64,000 nt of DNA. It comes from G963677915 sp963677915 (GTDB lineage: Bacteria > Bacillota > Clostridia > Lachnospirales > Vallitaleaceae). The stretch covers positions 80,928 to 144,927 of the forward strand of contig CAXXGE010000021.1 of the NCBI GenBank assembly GCA_963677915.2, given 5' to 3'. The notes beneath the pieces are model-generated. The model searched no databases. It worked only from the letters and a program-made list of their open reading frames with translations, and was not told the origin of the DNA. The position numbers and the translations under genes are program-made. Position 1 is the stretch's first letter. Every line of letters starts with the position of its first letter. Positions 26,241 to 35,113 of the stretch are shown piece by piece.

Positions 26241-26564
26241 ATGAAGCTTGTAAGAGGAATCGTGAGACCGGAGAAGGTTTCGTTTGTACTAGATGAACTG
26301 AAGGATGCAGGCTATCCTGCAGTCACCAAGCTGGACGTTGTCGGGCGAGGCAAGCAGCGCGGTGTCAAGGTCGGAAATGTCCATTATGATGAAATACCTA
26401 AGGAAATGTTGCTGATGGTCGTCGATGACGAAGCGGTTGAAGAAGTTATCGGCATCATGGCCAAAAGCGCGAAAACTGGCGAGGGAACATTTGGAGACGG
26501 TAAGATTTTCGTGTCGGAGGTAGAAGAAGCTTATACAATCAGCAGCGGCGCAAAAGGTTTGTAG
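26241..26564 (+). CDS. nifI1: PII-family nitrogenase regulator NifI1
   Basis: This 107-residue GlnB-like protein has a T-loop region (GRGKQRGVKVGNVHYDEIPKE) and a GEGTFGDGKIFVSEVEEAYTI end, as in PII proteins. Lying between nifH and nifD, it belongs to the NifI1 group, which with NifI2 binds the MoFe protein and switches nitrogenase off when ammonium is plentiful, sensing 2-oxoglutarate and ATP. AGGAGG precedes the ATG. It lies 33 bases after nifH and 11 bases before nifI2. Confidence 0.95.
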   Translation: MKLVRGIVRPEKVSFVLDELKDAGYPAVTKLDVVGRGKQRGVKVGNVHYDEIPKEMLLMVVDDEAVEEVIGIMAKSAKTGEGTFGDGKIFVSEVEEAYTISSGAKGL

Positions 26565-26575
26565 GGGGTGAAATC

Positions 26576-26959
26576 ATGAAAGAAGTCATGGCAGTCATCC
26601 GAATGAATAAAATAACAGAGACGAAAAAAGCCCTTGGAGAAGCTGGATTTGCAGCTATCACAGGCAGGAAAGTCTATGGCAGGGGCAAAAAGAAAGTCAA
26701 CTTCGAATTGATCGAAGAGTTGATTGGCGACGAACCTGTTGCTGAACCTGCAGTGCTTGAATCCATTTCTGAAAACCACAGACTTATTGCAAAAAGACTT
26801 TTGACTATGATTGTGGAAGATGATGAAGTGGAAAAAGCAGTCAATACCATCATCAAGACGAACAAGACTGGCAGCATGGGAGACGGCAAGATCTTTGTCC
26901 TTCCAATCAAGGACGTATACAGAATAAGAACCGGTGAAACCGGCGCGGCAGCGATTTGA
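26576..26959 (+). CDS. nifI2: PII-family nitrogenase regulator NifI2
   Basis: The 127-residue PII protein is longer than NifI1 because of an extended T-loop (GRGKKKVNFELIEELIGDEPV and onward), which is the NifI2 feature, and it ends in TGSMGDGKIFVLPIKDVYRIRTGE. In methanogens NifI1 and NifI2 form a complex that blocks the NifH-NifDK interaction, and the same role is expected here. GGGGTG precedes the ATG. The pair gives post-translational control in addition to leader control. Confidence 0.95.
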   Translation: MKEVMAVIRMNKITETKKALGEAGFAAITGRKVYGRGKKKVNFELIEELIGDEPVAEPAVLESISENHRLIAKRLLTMIVEDDEVEKAVNTIIKTNKTGSMGDGKIFVLPIKDVYRIRTGETGAAAI

Positions 26960-26975
26960 TAGAGAGGTGAAAAGA

Positions 26976-28592
26976 ATGCCTGATATTAAAGATACGAAAG
27001 TACTAATGGAGGAAATACTGGACGTCTATCCCGCCAAAGTCATGAAGAACAGAAAGAGCCATATGGTCATCAAGGAAAGCGGGATCGACCAGGAAATTGA
27101 TGCGAACACTAGAACGGTCCCGGGTATCATCACCAACAGGGGATGTGCCTATGCAGGATGTAAAGGTGTTGTTATCGGGCCGATTGTCGATATGGTGCAT
27201 ATCGTTCACGGACCGGTCGGCTGCTCCTACTATGCTTGGGGCACAAGAAGGAACAAGGGTAAAGCAAGAGAAGGCGGTCAGAACTTCCTTGAATATGCAT
27301 TTACAACGGACATGCAGGAAGGCGACATCGTTTTCGGCGGTGAGAAAAAGCTAAGAGCGGCTGTAGATGAAGCTGTAGAGCTCTTCAATCCCAAGGCGAT
27401 TTCCATCTCTGCGACCTGTCCTGTTGGTCTGATCGGTGACGATATTCACGCCGTCGCAAAAGAGATGTCGGAAAAGCACGGTATAAAAGTGCTCGCTTTC
27501 AGCTGTGAAGGCTATAAAGGGGTCAGCCAGTCGGCAGGTCACCATATCGCCAACAACAAGCTGATGACCGATGTCATCGGAACGAACGATGCGCCTGCCA
27601 AGGAGTATTCCATCAACCTGCTTGGTGAGTACAACATCGGCGGTGACGAATGGGAAATCACAAGGGTGCTGAACAAAATCGGCTACAACGTCGTCTCCAC
27701 AATGACGGGCAACGGCAGCATCGAAGAGATTGCCAACGCCCACAAGGCGGATCTGAACCTGATTCAGTGCCACAGATCCATCAACTACATTGCGGAGATG
27801 ATTGAAGTCAAGTACGGCTTGCCTTGGATCAAGGTCAACTTCATCGGTATCGACGCTTTCACCAAGTCTCTCAGAGACATGGCCAAGTATTTCGGAGATG
27901 AAGAACTTATCAAGAGAACTGAAATCGTCATCGGGGAAGAATTGTCCGAAATCAAGGACGAAATTGCTTCCGTCAAGGAGAAGCTGGACGGCAAGACGGC
28001 AGTGCTGTTTGTCGGCGGATCCAGAGCCCATCACTACCAAGGGCTTCTGAGGGAAATCGGTATCGAGACGATTGTCGCAGGTTACGAGTTCGGTCACAGA
28101 GACGATTATGAAGGGCGCGATGTAATCCCTTATATCAAGATTGATGCAGACAGCCGTAACATTGAAGAGATTTCGGTTGAAAAGGATGAGAAGAACTACT
28201 CTCTCAGAATCCCGGCAGCCCGTGCCGAAGAGCTCAAGAAGGAGATACCGCTGTCTCAATATGGCGGCCTCATGAAAGAGATGAAAGACGGCAGCCTGAT
28301 TATCGACGACTTGAACCATATAGAGTCCGAGAAGATCATCGAAATACTGAAACCGGAATTCTTCGGATCCGGTGTCAAGGATAAATACATCGTCCAGAAG
28401 ATGGGTGTCTACTCCAAGCAGATGCACTCTTATGACTACTCCGGACCTTACGCTGGCTACAAAGGCGCATTGAATTTTGCGAGAGACGTGGCAGCAGGCA
28501 TTTTGACTCCGGCATGGTCATATATCACATCACCATGGAATAAAGAGCCGATCCTGAACGGCAAAGTGGAAGGAGTTGAAAAATATGCTTGA
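26976..28592 (+). CDS. nifD: Nitrogenase MoFe protein alpha chain
   Basis: The 538-residue protein carries the P-cluster ligands Cys57 (NRGCAYAG), Cys83 (GPVGCSYY) and Cys148 (SATCPVG), and the FeMo-cofactor ligands Cys265 (LIQCHRS) and His484 (KQMHSYD). It is longer than the Azotobacter type because of an insertion in the last third (around ISVEKDEKNYSLRIPAARAE to IEILKPEFFGSG), as in Clostridium pasteurianum. No anfG or vnfG gene follows, so this is a Mo enzyme. ATG 26976 follows AGAGGTG; the longer open frame from 26934 lies within nifI2. It overlaps nifK by 8 bases. Confidence 0.98.
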   Translation: MPDIKDTKVLMEEILDVYPAKVMKNRKSHMVIKESGIDQEIDANTRTVPGIITNRGCAYAGCKGVVIGPIVDMVHIVHGPVGCSYYAWGTRRNKGKAREGGQNFLEYAFTTDMQEGDIVFGGEKKLRAAVDEAVELFNPKAISISATCPVGLIGDDIHAVAKEMSEKHGIKVLAFSCEGYKGVSQSAGHHIANNKLMTDVIGTNDAPAKEYSINLLGEYNIGGDEWEITRVLNKIGYNVVSTMTGNGSIEEIANAHKADLNLIQCHRSINYIAEMIEVKYGLPWIKVNFIGIDAFTKSLRDMAKYFGDEELIKRTEIVIGEELSEIKDEIASVKEKLDGKTAVLFVGGSRAHHYQGLLREIGIETIVAGYEFGHRDDYEGRDVIPYIKIDADSRNIEEISVEKDEKNYSLRIPAARAEELKKEIPLSQYGGLMKEMKDGSLIIDDLNHIESEKIIEILKPEFFGSGVKDKYIVQKMGVYSKQMHSYDYSGPYAGYKGALNFARDVAAGILTPAWSYITSPWNKEPILNGKVEGVEKYA

Positions 28593-29952
28593 TCAAACTA
28601 AAGGAACGTACGAAAAAAGAAAGGGCCTGAAAATCAACCCGGCCAAAACGTGTCAGCCGGTTGGTGCTATGTACGCGGCGCTTGGCATTCATAAATGCCT
28701 GCCGCACAGCCATGGTTCACAGGGCTGCTGCTCCTACCACAGGATGCATTTGACAAGACATTTCAGGGATCCAATCGTGGCTTCCACAAGTTCATTTACC
28801 GAGGGCGCCTGCGTCTTTGGTGGAAAAGCGAACCTGAAGAAGGGCCTTGAAAACGTCTTTCATATATACAACCCGGATGTGGTGGCAATCAATACGACTT
28901 GCCTTTCCGAGACAATCGGTGACGATATCGGCGAGATCATCAAGTCATCCAAGGTGCCTGAGGGTAAAACGGTCATCTATGCGAACACACCGAGTTATCA
29001 AGGTTCACACGTAACTGGCTTTTCAAATATGTGTAAAACGATGGTCAGTTCCCTGGCTGAGAAGAAGGAAGGCAACGAAGCGAAGGGGATTACCATATTC
29101 CCTGGCTATCTAGAGCCATCGGATATGATGGAAATCAAGCGCATGGCGGATCTACTGAAAGTGCCTTACTACATGTACCCGGATACATCAAAAGTCGTTG
29201 CGACGCCGAACAACGGTAAGTACGACATGTATCCAGAGGGCGGTGCAAAAGTAAAGGATATCAAGAAATCAGGAAACTCCATTGCCAGTGTCGCTCTTGG
29301 AAAATTCTCTTCTGAAGCCGCGGCATACGAGCTGGAGAAGAAGTGTGAAGTTACGCCATATATAATGAAAGAGCCTATCGGTATCAAGGCGACAGATGAA
29401 TTCGTCATGAAAATGCTGGAAATCAACGGCGGTTTTGTTCCGAAGGAACTGGAATACGAAAGGGGCCAGCTGGTTGACGTCATGGTTGACATTCACAACC
29501 ACTACACTGGCAAGAAAGTGGCGCTCTTCGGCGATCCCGACATCCTGCTGGCAATGACCGAGTTTGTCATCAGCCTTGGCATGATTCCGACAGTTGTGCT
29601 TACCGGTACACCTGGCAAAGCTTTCGAAAGAGAAATCCAGGCTATGTACGATGAAGCCGGCCTTACCGACAGCATCGTCATGGCTGAAGAAGACCTGTTC
29701 ACTTTCCACCAGCTGGTGAAAGAGAATCCGGTTGACCTGATCATGGGAAATACTTACGGAAAGTATATCGCAAGAGCTGAAAACACACCTCTTGTACGTA
29801 TCGGATGGCCGATTCTTGACAGAATCGGACACAGTTACTTCCCGATCGTCGGATACAAAGGAGCTCTTAGAATCATCGAGAAAATCTCCACAGCCCTTCT
29901 GGACGAATACGACAGAACCTGTGAAGAAGAAGACTTCGAATTGGTAATGTAA
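28585..29952 (+). CDS. nifK: Nitrogenase MoFe protein beta chain
   Basis: The 455-residue protein has P-cluster ligands Cys23 (KTCQPVGAM), Cys48 (HGSQGCCSYHRMH) and Cys106 (NTTCLSETIGDD). It lacks the ~50-residue N-terminal extension of Azotobacter NifK, matching the short clostridial form that pairs with a NifD bearing the insertion. ATG 28585 has AAGGAG 9 bases upstream inside nifD. A perfect long palindrome lies between this gene and nifE, which may reduce expression of the downstream cofactor genes. Confidence 0.98.
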   Translation: MLDQTKGTYEKRKGLKINPAKTCQPVGAMYAALGIHKCLPHSHGSQGCCSYHRMHLTRHFRDPIVASTSSFTEGACVFGGKANLKKGLENVFHIYNPDVVAINTTCLSETIGDDIGEIIKSSKVPEGKTVIYANTPSYQGSHVTGFSNMCKTMVSSLAEKKEGNEAKGITIFPGYLEPSDMMEIKRMADLLKVPYYMYPDTSKVVATPNNGKYDMYPEGGAKVKDIKKSGNSIASVALGKFSSEAAAYELEKKCEVTPYIMKEPIGIKATDEFVMKMLEINGGFVPKELEYERGQLVDVMVDIHNHYTGKKVALFGDPDILLAMTEFVISLGMIPTVVLTGTPGKAFEREIQAMYDEAGLTDSIVMAEEDLFTFHQLVKENPVDLIMGNTYGKYIARAENTPLVRIGWPILDRIGHSYFPIVGYKGALRIIEKISTALLDEYDRTCEEEDFELVM

Positions 29953-29974
29953 AATACAGTAAATTCAAATGGAA

Positions 29975-30060
29975 AAAATCGGTGCCGGGGATACACTTTG
30001 AATGCCGGGGAGGAAATGTTTTCCTCCCCGGCACCGGATGCTATCCCCGGCACCGATTTT
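29975..30060. repeat. Nested palindromic repeat between nifK and nifE
   Basis: Outer perfect 19-bp arms (29975-29993 and 30042-30060) enclose an inner perfect 13-bp hairpin (30004-30016 and 30020-30032, loop TGT). The inner GGGGAGGAAATGTTTTCCTC core recurs with one change in a second palindrome at 56495-56543, so this looks like a dispersed REP/MITE-like element. It may act as a terminator or mRNA-processing site within the nif operon. Confidence 0.8.
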
Positions 30061-30085
30061 ACCAATTAAAAAAAGGAGGCATACT

Positions 30086-31444
30086 ATGCGAGCAGCTGCG
30101 ACGGTTATTGCTGATAAAAGAGAAAAACAAATAATGGTCAATGACAAAAAAAACAGCCAGGCAATCGCTTGTGATACCCATTCCGTTTCAGGTGTGGTGA
30201 GCCAGCGGGCCTGCATGTACTGCGGCGCCAGAGTTGTCCTAAATCCGATTGTCGATGCGGCCCATATTGTCCACGGTCCCATCGGTTGCGCCTCCTATAC
30301 CTGGGATATCCGGGGTAGTTTGAGTTCGACGAGCGAAATGTACCGCAACAGCTTTTCGACGGACCTGAGAGAGCATGACATCATATTCGGCGGTGAGAAA
30401 AAACTGGCAGCCGCTGTTGATGAGATTATAGAGAAGGAAAAGCCAAAGACAGTATTCATTTATTCGACCTGTGTGGTCGGCGTCATCGGTGACGATGTGG
30501 ACGCTGTCGCAAGGAAAGCAGAGCAGAAACACGGTGTGCGCGTCATACCGGTTCATTCATCCGGCTTTTCCGGCAGCAAGAAAGATGGCTACAAGGCAGC
30601 ATGCCATGCCATCCTGGACCTGATGGGCGAAAAAGAGACGGATGTCCTTGAACCCCATACCCTCAACTATCTGGGCGAGTTCAACCTTGCTGCAGAAGCC
30701 TGGATCATACGCAGCTACCTGGACCGTATCGGCCTGAAGCTGAAAACCACAATCACAGGCGATGCGACGACAGAAACCCTCAAGGAAGCCAAAACGTCAT
30801 CACTGAACGTGGTGCAGTGTGCCGGTTCGATGACCTTCCTTGCCAAACAAATGGAGAAAAGATATGGCATGCCGTTCCAGCATGTACGGTTCTTTGGCAT
30901 ACAGGACACCGTCAGCTCGCTAAGGAAAATCACGCAGGCCATCGGAAATATTGAGCACATCCTTCAGTGCGAGCAGTTGATTGAAGAGCTAGAAGCGGAA
31001 TACATGCCGAAACTTGAACGCTACAAGGACAGGCTGAAAGGGAAAAAGGCAGCTCTTTATGTCGGCGGAGGATTCAAGGCCATATCGCTGATCGACCAGT
31101 TTACTGAAATGGGCATGGAAATCGTCATGGTCGGCACACAGACCGGCTCGGCAGAAGAGTATGCCGCATTCAAGGAAAAGACCGGAGAAGGCACCGTTAT
31201 TCTAGACGACGCCAACCCGACGGAGCTGGAGCATTTCATGAAGGAAACGGGCGCGGACATACTGGTCGGCGGTGTTAAGGAGCGGCCGCTGGCCTACAAG
31301 CTGGGTGTTGCATTCCTTGACCACAACCATGAGAGAAAGCATCCCCTGTGCGGTTTCGAAGGCGCTGTCAATTTTGCGAAAGAAGTAGACAGCACGGTCA
31401 ACTCGCCTGTTTGGGATATTGTCGAGAGGAGGCGCTCGCTATGA
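30086..31444 (+). CDS. nifE: Nitrogenase FeMo-cofactor assembly scaffold NifE
   Basis: The 452-residue protein is a NifD paralogue with the ligand-type cysteines in QRACMYCGARVVLNPIVDAAHIVHGPIGCASYTWD and YSTCVVGVIGDDVD, and the ending HPLCGFEGAVNFAKEV. NifE and NifN form the scaffold on which the NifB cofactor becomes FeMo-cofactor. ATG 30086 follows AAAGGAGG by 7 bases; upstream codons in frame belong to the palindromic repeat. The stop overlaps the nifN start by 4 bases. Confidence 0.95.
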   Translation: MRAAATVIADKREKQIMVNDKKNSQAIACDTHSVSGVVSQRACMYCGARVVLNPIVDAAHIVHGPIGCASYTWDIRGSLSSTSEMYRNSFSTDLREHDIIFGGEKKLAAAVDEIIEKEKPKTVFIYSTCVVGVIGDDVDAVARKAEQKHGVRVIPVHSSGFSGSKKDGYKAACHAILDLMGEKETDVLEPHTLNYLGEFNLAAEAWIIRSYLDRIGLKLKTTITGDATTETLKEAKTSSLNVVQCAGSMTFLAKQMEKRYGMPFQHVRFFGIQDTVSSLRKITQAIGNIEHILQCEQLIEELEAEYMPKLERYKDRLKGKKAALYVGGGFKAISLIDQFTEMGMEIVMVGTQTGSAEEYAAFKEKTGEGTVILDDANPTELEHFMKETGADILVGGVKERPLAYKLGVAFLDHNHERKHPLCGFEGAVNFAKEVDSTVNSPVWDIVERRRSL

Positions 31445-32853
31445 AATTTATAGACGGCAAGGAACGCAACTATGCGAACATGCAGGTGAATCCATGCAAG
31501 ATGTGCATGCCGATGGGCGGCGCCCAAGCTCTCAAAGGTATACGCAACGCGATGACAATCATCCATGGATCGCAGGGCTGTTCCACTTATATACGACGCC
31601 ATATGGCTGCCCACTACAACGAGCCGGTCGACATCGCATCCTCGTCGCTGTCGGAAGAGGGCACCGTCTATGGCGGATCGAAGAACCTCAAGCTGGGCAT
31701 CCGTAACCTCGTGGATATGTACGAGCCGGAGATTGTAGGCGTACTTACAAGCTGTTTGGCAGAGACGATCGGCGACGACATAGACCGAATTGTAAAAGAA
31801 GTCAGGGAGAGCGGCGATTTCGAGGGTGTGGATATCATACCTATCGCAACACCTGGTTATGGCGGATCCCAGTCAGAAGGCTATTTCAAAGCGCTACAGT
31901 CCATCCTGCACTATTATGCAAGAGGCAGACAGGATACGCTTTTTGAAGAGGAAATGGGCGGACACATCAACATCATCATCTCAAACGCCACCTGTGAAGA
32001 CGTGCGTGCAGTGAAGGACATGGTGAAAGCCTTTGGTGTGGAAGCCATTGTATTCCCGGATATCTCCGATGCGCTGGACGCACCTTATACGCCGGACTTC
32101 AAGAAACTGTCAGCTGAAGGTACCGGAAGGGAAGACATCAAGCGGATGTTCAGTGCCAATGCAACCATCGAACTTGGCGACCTGGCAGACAGCCGTTACT
32201 CTCCGGCAGCCTATCTTGAGGATTCTTTCGACATACCGGCATACAGAATGCCGCTTCCGATAGGTATCCACAATACAGACCGGTTTGTGGAAAGCCTTTC
32301 TTCCATATTAAACAAACCGATTCCTGAAAACCTGGAGATGGATAGGGGAAGATTGATCGACGGCATGATCGATGCCCACAAGCACAGTGCTATGGGGCGT
32401 GTAGCCGTATTCGGCGATCCTGATCTTGTCTTCGCGATGAGCGGTTTCCTTGCTGAAAACGGGGCGAAGGTCCACGTAGCGGCAACCGGTTCCATCAATA
32501 AACGGTTCAGGACCAGGATGGATTCGCTGCTTGCCAGATACGGCTACGAAGGCATCATCATGCAGGATTCTGACTTTGAAACAATCAGGGACAGGGTGAT
32601 CGAGCAGGATGTCAATCTGATGCTCGGGAGCTCAGACGGGAAGTTCATCGAGGAAAAGGACGGTATCGACCTGCTTCGGGTTGGATTCCCCGTTCATGAC
32701 CATATTGGTGCACAAAGGAAGCTATACATGGGTTACAAAGGCAGTCTGTGGCTGCTCGACAGCATAGCAAACAAACTGCTCGACATGAAACACAACGGAT
32801 ACAGAGAGCGTATGTACGACACATATTACCCCAAGGAGGTGCTCTATGGTTAA
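31441..32853 (+). CDS. nifN: Nitrogenase FeMo-cofactor assembly scaffold NifN
   Basis: The 470-residue NifK paralogue has NPCKMCMPMGGAQALKGI, the HGSQGCSTYIRRH block and LTSCLAETIGDDID, matching NifK spacing but with the scaffold-type first motif. It should pair with NifE. ATG 31441 is fixed by AGGAGG and the ATGA overlap with nifE; the frame open from 31348 is antecedent nifE sequence. It overlaps nifB by 8 bases, so nifE-N-B are translationally coupled. It could be called NifK-like, but its position after NifE settles the call. Confidence 0.94.
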   Translation: MKFIDGKERNYANMQVNPCKMCMPMGGAQALKGIRNAMTIIHGSQGCSTYIRRHMAAHYNEPVDIASSSLSEEGTVYGGSKNLKLGIRNLVDMYEPEIVGVLTSCLAETIGDDIDRIVKEVRESGDFEGVDIIPIATPGYGGSQSEGYFKALQSILHYYARGRQDTLFEEEMGGHINIIISNATCEDVRAVKDMVKAFGVEAIVFPDISDALDAPYTPDFKKLSAEGTGREDIKRMFSANATIELGDLADSRYSPAAYLEDSFDIPAYRMPLPIGIHNTDRFVESLSSILNKPIPENLEMDRGRLIDGMIDAHKHSAMGRVAVFGDPDLVFAMSGFLAENGAKVHVAATGSINKRFRTRMDSLLARYGYEGIIMQDSDFETIRDRVIEQDVNLMLGSSDGKFIEEKDGIDLLRVGFPVHDHIGAQRKLYMGYKGSLWLLDSIANKLLDMKHNGYRERMYDTYYPKEVLYG

Positions 32854-33721
32854 AGATCATGGCAATATAAGACTGAAAAATGTGAATTCAGATACAACAA
32901 TTGACAGGACTGCGACCCATCCCTGTTTCAATCCAAAGGCGCACGATTTTGCGAGGATCCATCTTCCGGTGGCGCCAAAATGCAATATCCAGTGCAACTA
33001 CTGCAACAGGAAGTATGACTGCAACAACGAGAGCAGACCGGGTGTCACATCGGATGTCCTCTCGCCGAAAGAGGCGCTGAAGAAGTACATCGAAGCCAAA
33101 AAGGAACATCCGACCCTGACGGTCGTGGGAATTGCCGGTCCTGGTGATGCCCTGGCCAATTGGGAAAATACGAAGGAAACACTGCGCTATATCCGCGGTT
33201 ACGATAATGACGTCACCTTCTGCCTTTCCACAAACGGGCTGAAGCTGACCAAATACGCGGACCAGCTGATCGAGCTTGGCGTCAGCCATATCACAGTGAC
33301 CATCAATACAATCTACCCTGATGTGGCAGCTAAGATCTACAGACATGTACGCTGGGAAGGGGAGAAGCATTTCGGCCTTGATGCCGCTGCGCTGCTCCTT
33401 GAAAAACAGTGGGAAGCTGTAAAATACCTAGCCAACAAGGACGTTTTGACAAAGGTCAATATCGTGTATCTGAAAGGCGTCAATGACGACCACATCGAGG
33501 AGATCGTTCAAAAGGCTGAATCACTGGGTGCCAGCGTAACGAACATCATGCCGCATATACCGGTCGATGGAACACCTTTCGAAGTGCTGGAAAGAGCGCC
33601 GCTGAAAGAGGTCATTGAAGTGAGGAAAGCGTGCAATGTCATATTGCCGCAAATGATGCACTGCAACCAGTGCCGTGCGGACGCAGTCGGAAAACTTGGC
33701 GGCTGCCGCAACGCAGTCTAA
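32846..33721 (+). CDS. nifB: FeMo-cofactor biosynthesis radical SAM protein NifB
   Basis: The 291-residue protein has the radical SAM motif CNIQCNYCNRKYDC (Cys46, 50, 53), an N-terminal HPCFNPKAHDFARIHLPVAPKC stretch, and a C-terminal HCNQCRADAVGKLGGC that ligates the K-cluster precursors. It fuses two [4Fe-4S] clusters with a SAM-derived carbide to make NifB-co. It is the short form without the C-terminal NifX-like domain; no free nifX is seen in the window. AAGGAGG precedes ATG 32846. Confidence 0.96.
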   Translation: MVKDHGNIRLKNVNSDTTIDRTATHPCFNPKAHDFARIHLPVAPKCNIQCNYCNRKYDCNNESRPGVTSDVLSPKEALKKYIEAKKEHPTLTVVGIAGPGDALANWENTKETLRYIRGYDNDVTFCLSTNGLKLTKYADQLIELGVSHITVTINTIYPDVAAKIYRHVRWEGEKHFGLDAAALLLEKQWEAVKYLANKDVLTKVNIVYLKGVNDDHIEEIVQKAESLGASVTNIMPHIPVDGTPFEVLERAPLKEVIEVRKACNVILPQMMHCNQCRADAVGKLGGCRNAV

Positions 33722-33752
33722 ATATTTCAGACATAATTAGGAGGAAACGACG

Positions 33753-34064
33753 ATGGCTATGGCTAAACCGAAACACCACATATTTGTATGTTCCAGTTCA
33801 AGGCTGACTGGTGAAATCAAGGGATTCTGCGCACAGACCGAAGGTATGGAAATACTGGAGAACCTGGTGGAAGAGGTACAGGACAGAGGTCTTGACGGCG
33901 ACGTTATGGTAACCAATACGGGTTGCCTGGGACTTTGTTCCATGGGGCCTGTTGTCATGGTGTATCCTGATCAGACATGGTACGGCAAGGTAACTGCTGA
34001 CGACGTGGAAGAAATCATGGATGCCCTTGAGGAAGGAGAAATCGTTGAAAGGCTGGTGATCTGA
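33753..34064 (+). CDS. Thioredoxin-like [2Fe-2S] ferredoxin
   Basis: The 103-residue protein has the cysteine layout of the Clostridium pasteurianum / Azotobacter (Shethna-type) [2Fe-2S] ferredoxin family: Cys13 and Cys26 (FVCSSSRLTGEIKGFC), then Cys58 and Cys62 (NTGCLGLCSMGPVVMVYP). Such proteins accompany nif genes and have been linked with electron supply or cofactor assembly for the MoFe protein. AGGAGG lies 9 bases before ATG 33753; a second Met two codons later is less well spaced. It overlaps nifV by one base. Confidence 0.9.
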   Translation: MAMAKPKHHIFVCSSSRLTGEIKGFCAQTEGMEILENLVEEVQDRGLDGDVMVTNTGCLGLCSMGPVVMVYPDQTWYGKVTADDVEEIMDALEEGEIVERLVI

Positions 34065-35113
34065 TGGAAAAACGCCTGACTGTAATCGACACGACATTAA
34101 GGGACGGAGAGCAATCTGCCGGCGTCAGTTTTACAATCGACGAGAAGAAAAAGATTGCAAAGCACCTTGACCGGTTGGGCGTTGATGTCATCGAGGCCGG
34201 TATACCGGTCATGGGTCTTGAGGAGCAGCTGGCCATCGACGGTATCCTGGCGATGGGACTGGACGCTGACATCCTTACATGGAACAGAATGAAAATCGAG
34301 GACATCAAGGCCTCGCTGGAAACAGGAGCGGAACATGTGCATGTTTCTGTTCCTGTTTCAGATATCCATATATCAAAGAAACTGGGAATCGACAGAAGGA
34401 GGCTCGTTGAGCGCTACAGGGAGGTTCTGGACTATGCTTTGGGACATGGCCTCGCGGTGTCTGTCGGAGGTGAGGACGCATCCAGAGCGGATGCAGACTT
34501 CCTTGCGGAAGTGTACAGCATCGGTATAGAGATGGGTGTTTCAAGGATCCGTTATGCGGATACAGTCAGTGTTCTGACGCCGTTTACAGCCTATGAAAGG
34601 ATTGCGGACCTGACTTCTGCCATCTGCCGGCGGATCGGCATTGAGCCGAGCAGCTTTGCTGACAGGGTTCAGATCGATTTCCACGGACACAACGATTTCG
34701 GTCTCGGGACGGCGAACGCTCTGGGCGCATTCAAGGCGGGGGCATCGGCAATCAGCTGCAGTGTCAACGGGCTGGGTGAACGGGCCGGCAATACGGCCCT
34801 TGAAGAAATCGTCCTGAGTCTGGAGATGATGGAGAACGTGGTGACGGGTATCGACAAAAAGGCGATTACCCGTGTGTCGAAGCTGGTCGAGAACTATTCC
34901 GGCCGGACCCTGCAGGCTTCAAAGCCGATAGTAGGCGACATGGTCTTTTCCCATGAGGCAGGCATCCATGTGGACGGCCTGATGAAAGACCAACTGACTT
35001 ATACGTTCTTGGCTCCTGAAATGCTTGGGCGGGAACACAGTTTCGTCTTCGGCAAACATTCTGGAAAACGACGTCACAGCAGCATAAGACGTTCAGGGGG
35101 AATTTCTATATAG
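34064..35113 (+). CDS. nifV: Homocitrate synthase NifV, 3'-truncated
   Basis: The protein is a DRE-TIM (LeuA-like) synthase: IDTTLRDGEQSAGVSF, DVIEAGIPVMG, the metal-site FHGHNDFGLGTANALGAFKAG, VNGLGERAGNTALEE and FSHEAGIHVDG. Homocitrate made from 2-oxoglutarate and acetyl-CoA is the organic ligand of FeMo-cofactor. At about 35068, after FGKHSGK, homology stops, and the last ~15 codons (RRHSSIRRSGGISI) are the antisense of the modC 3' end. Family members run ~375-385 residues; this one has 349. About 40-50 bp of overlap with convergent modC suggests a deletion fused the two ends. Activity is uncertain. Confidence 0.88.
   Translation: MEKRLTVIDTTLRDGEQSAGVSFTIDEKKKIAKHLDRLGVDVIEAGIPVMGLEEQLAIDGILAMGLDADILTWNRMKIEDIKASLETGAEHVHVSVPVSDIHISKKLGIDRRRLVERYREVLDYALGHGLAVSVGGEDASRADADFLAEVYSIGIEMGVSRIRYADTVSVLTPFTAYERIADLTSAICRRIGIEPSSFADRVQIDFHGHNDFGLGTANALGAFKAGASAISCSVNGLGERAGNTALEEIVLSLEMMENVVTGIDKKAITRVSKLVENYSGRTLQASKPIVGDMVFSHEAGIHVDGLMKDQLTYTFLAPEMLGREHSFVFGKHSGKRRHSSIRRSGGISI

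Noticed and set aside
26307..26325. GCAGGCTATCCTGCAG resembling the palindrome before nifH
   Set aside because: It lies within nifI1 coding sequence (codons for AGYPA) and is imperfect; the similarity is probably chance.
27351..28427. Long open frame on the minus strand (358 codons)
   Set aside because: It lies wholly opposite nifD, has no ribosome-binding site, and looks like the mirror of nifD codon usage.
25386..29952. Alternative (V or Fe-only) nitrogenase
   Set aside because: There is no anfG/vnfG between D and K, the nifI genes and clostridial NifD insertion fit Mo-nitrogenase, and modABC and nifENB-V are present.
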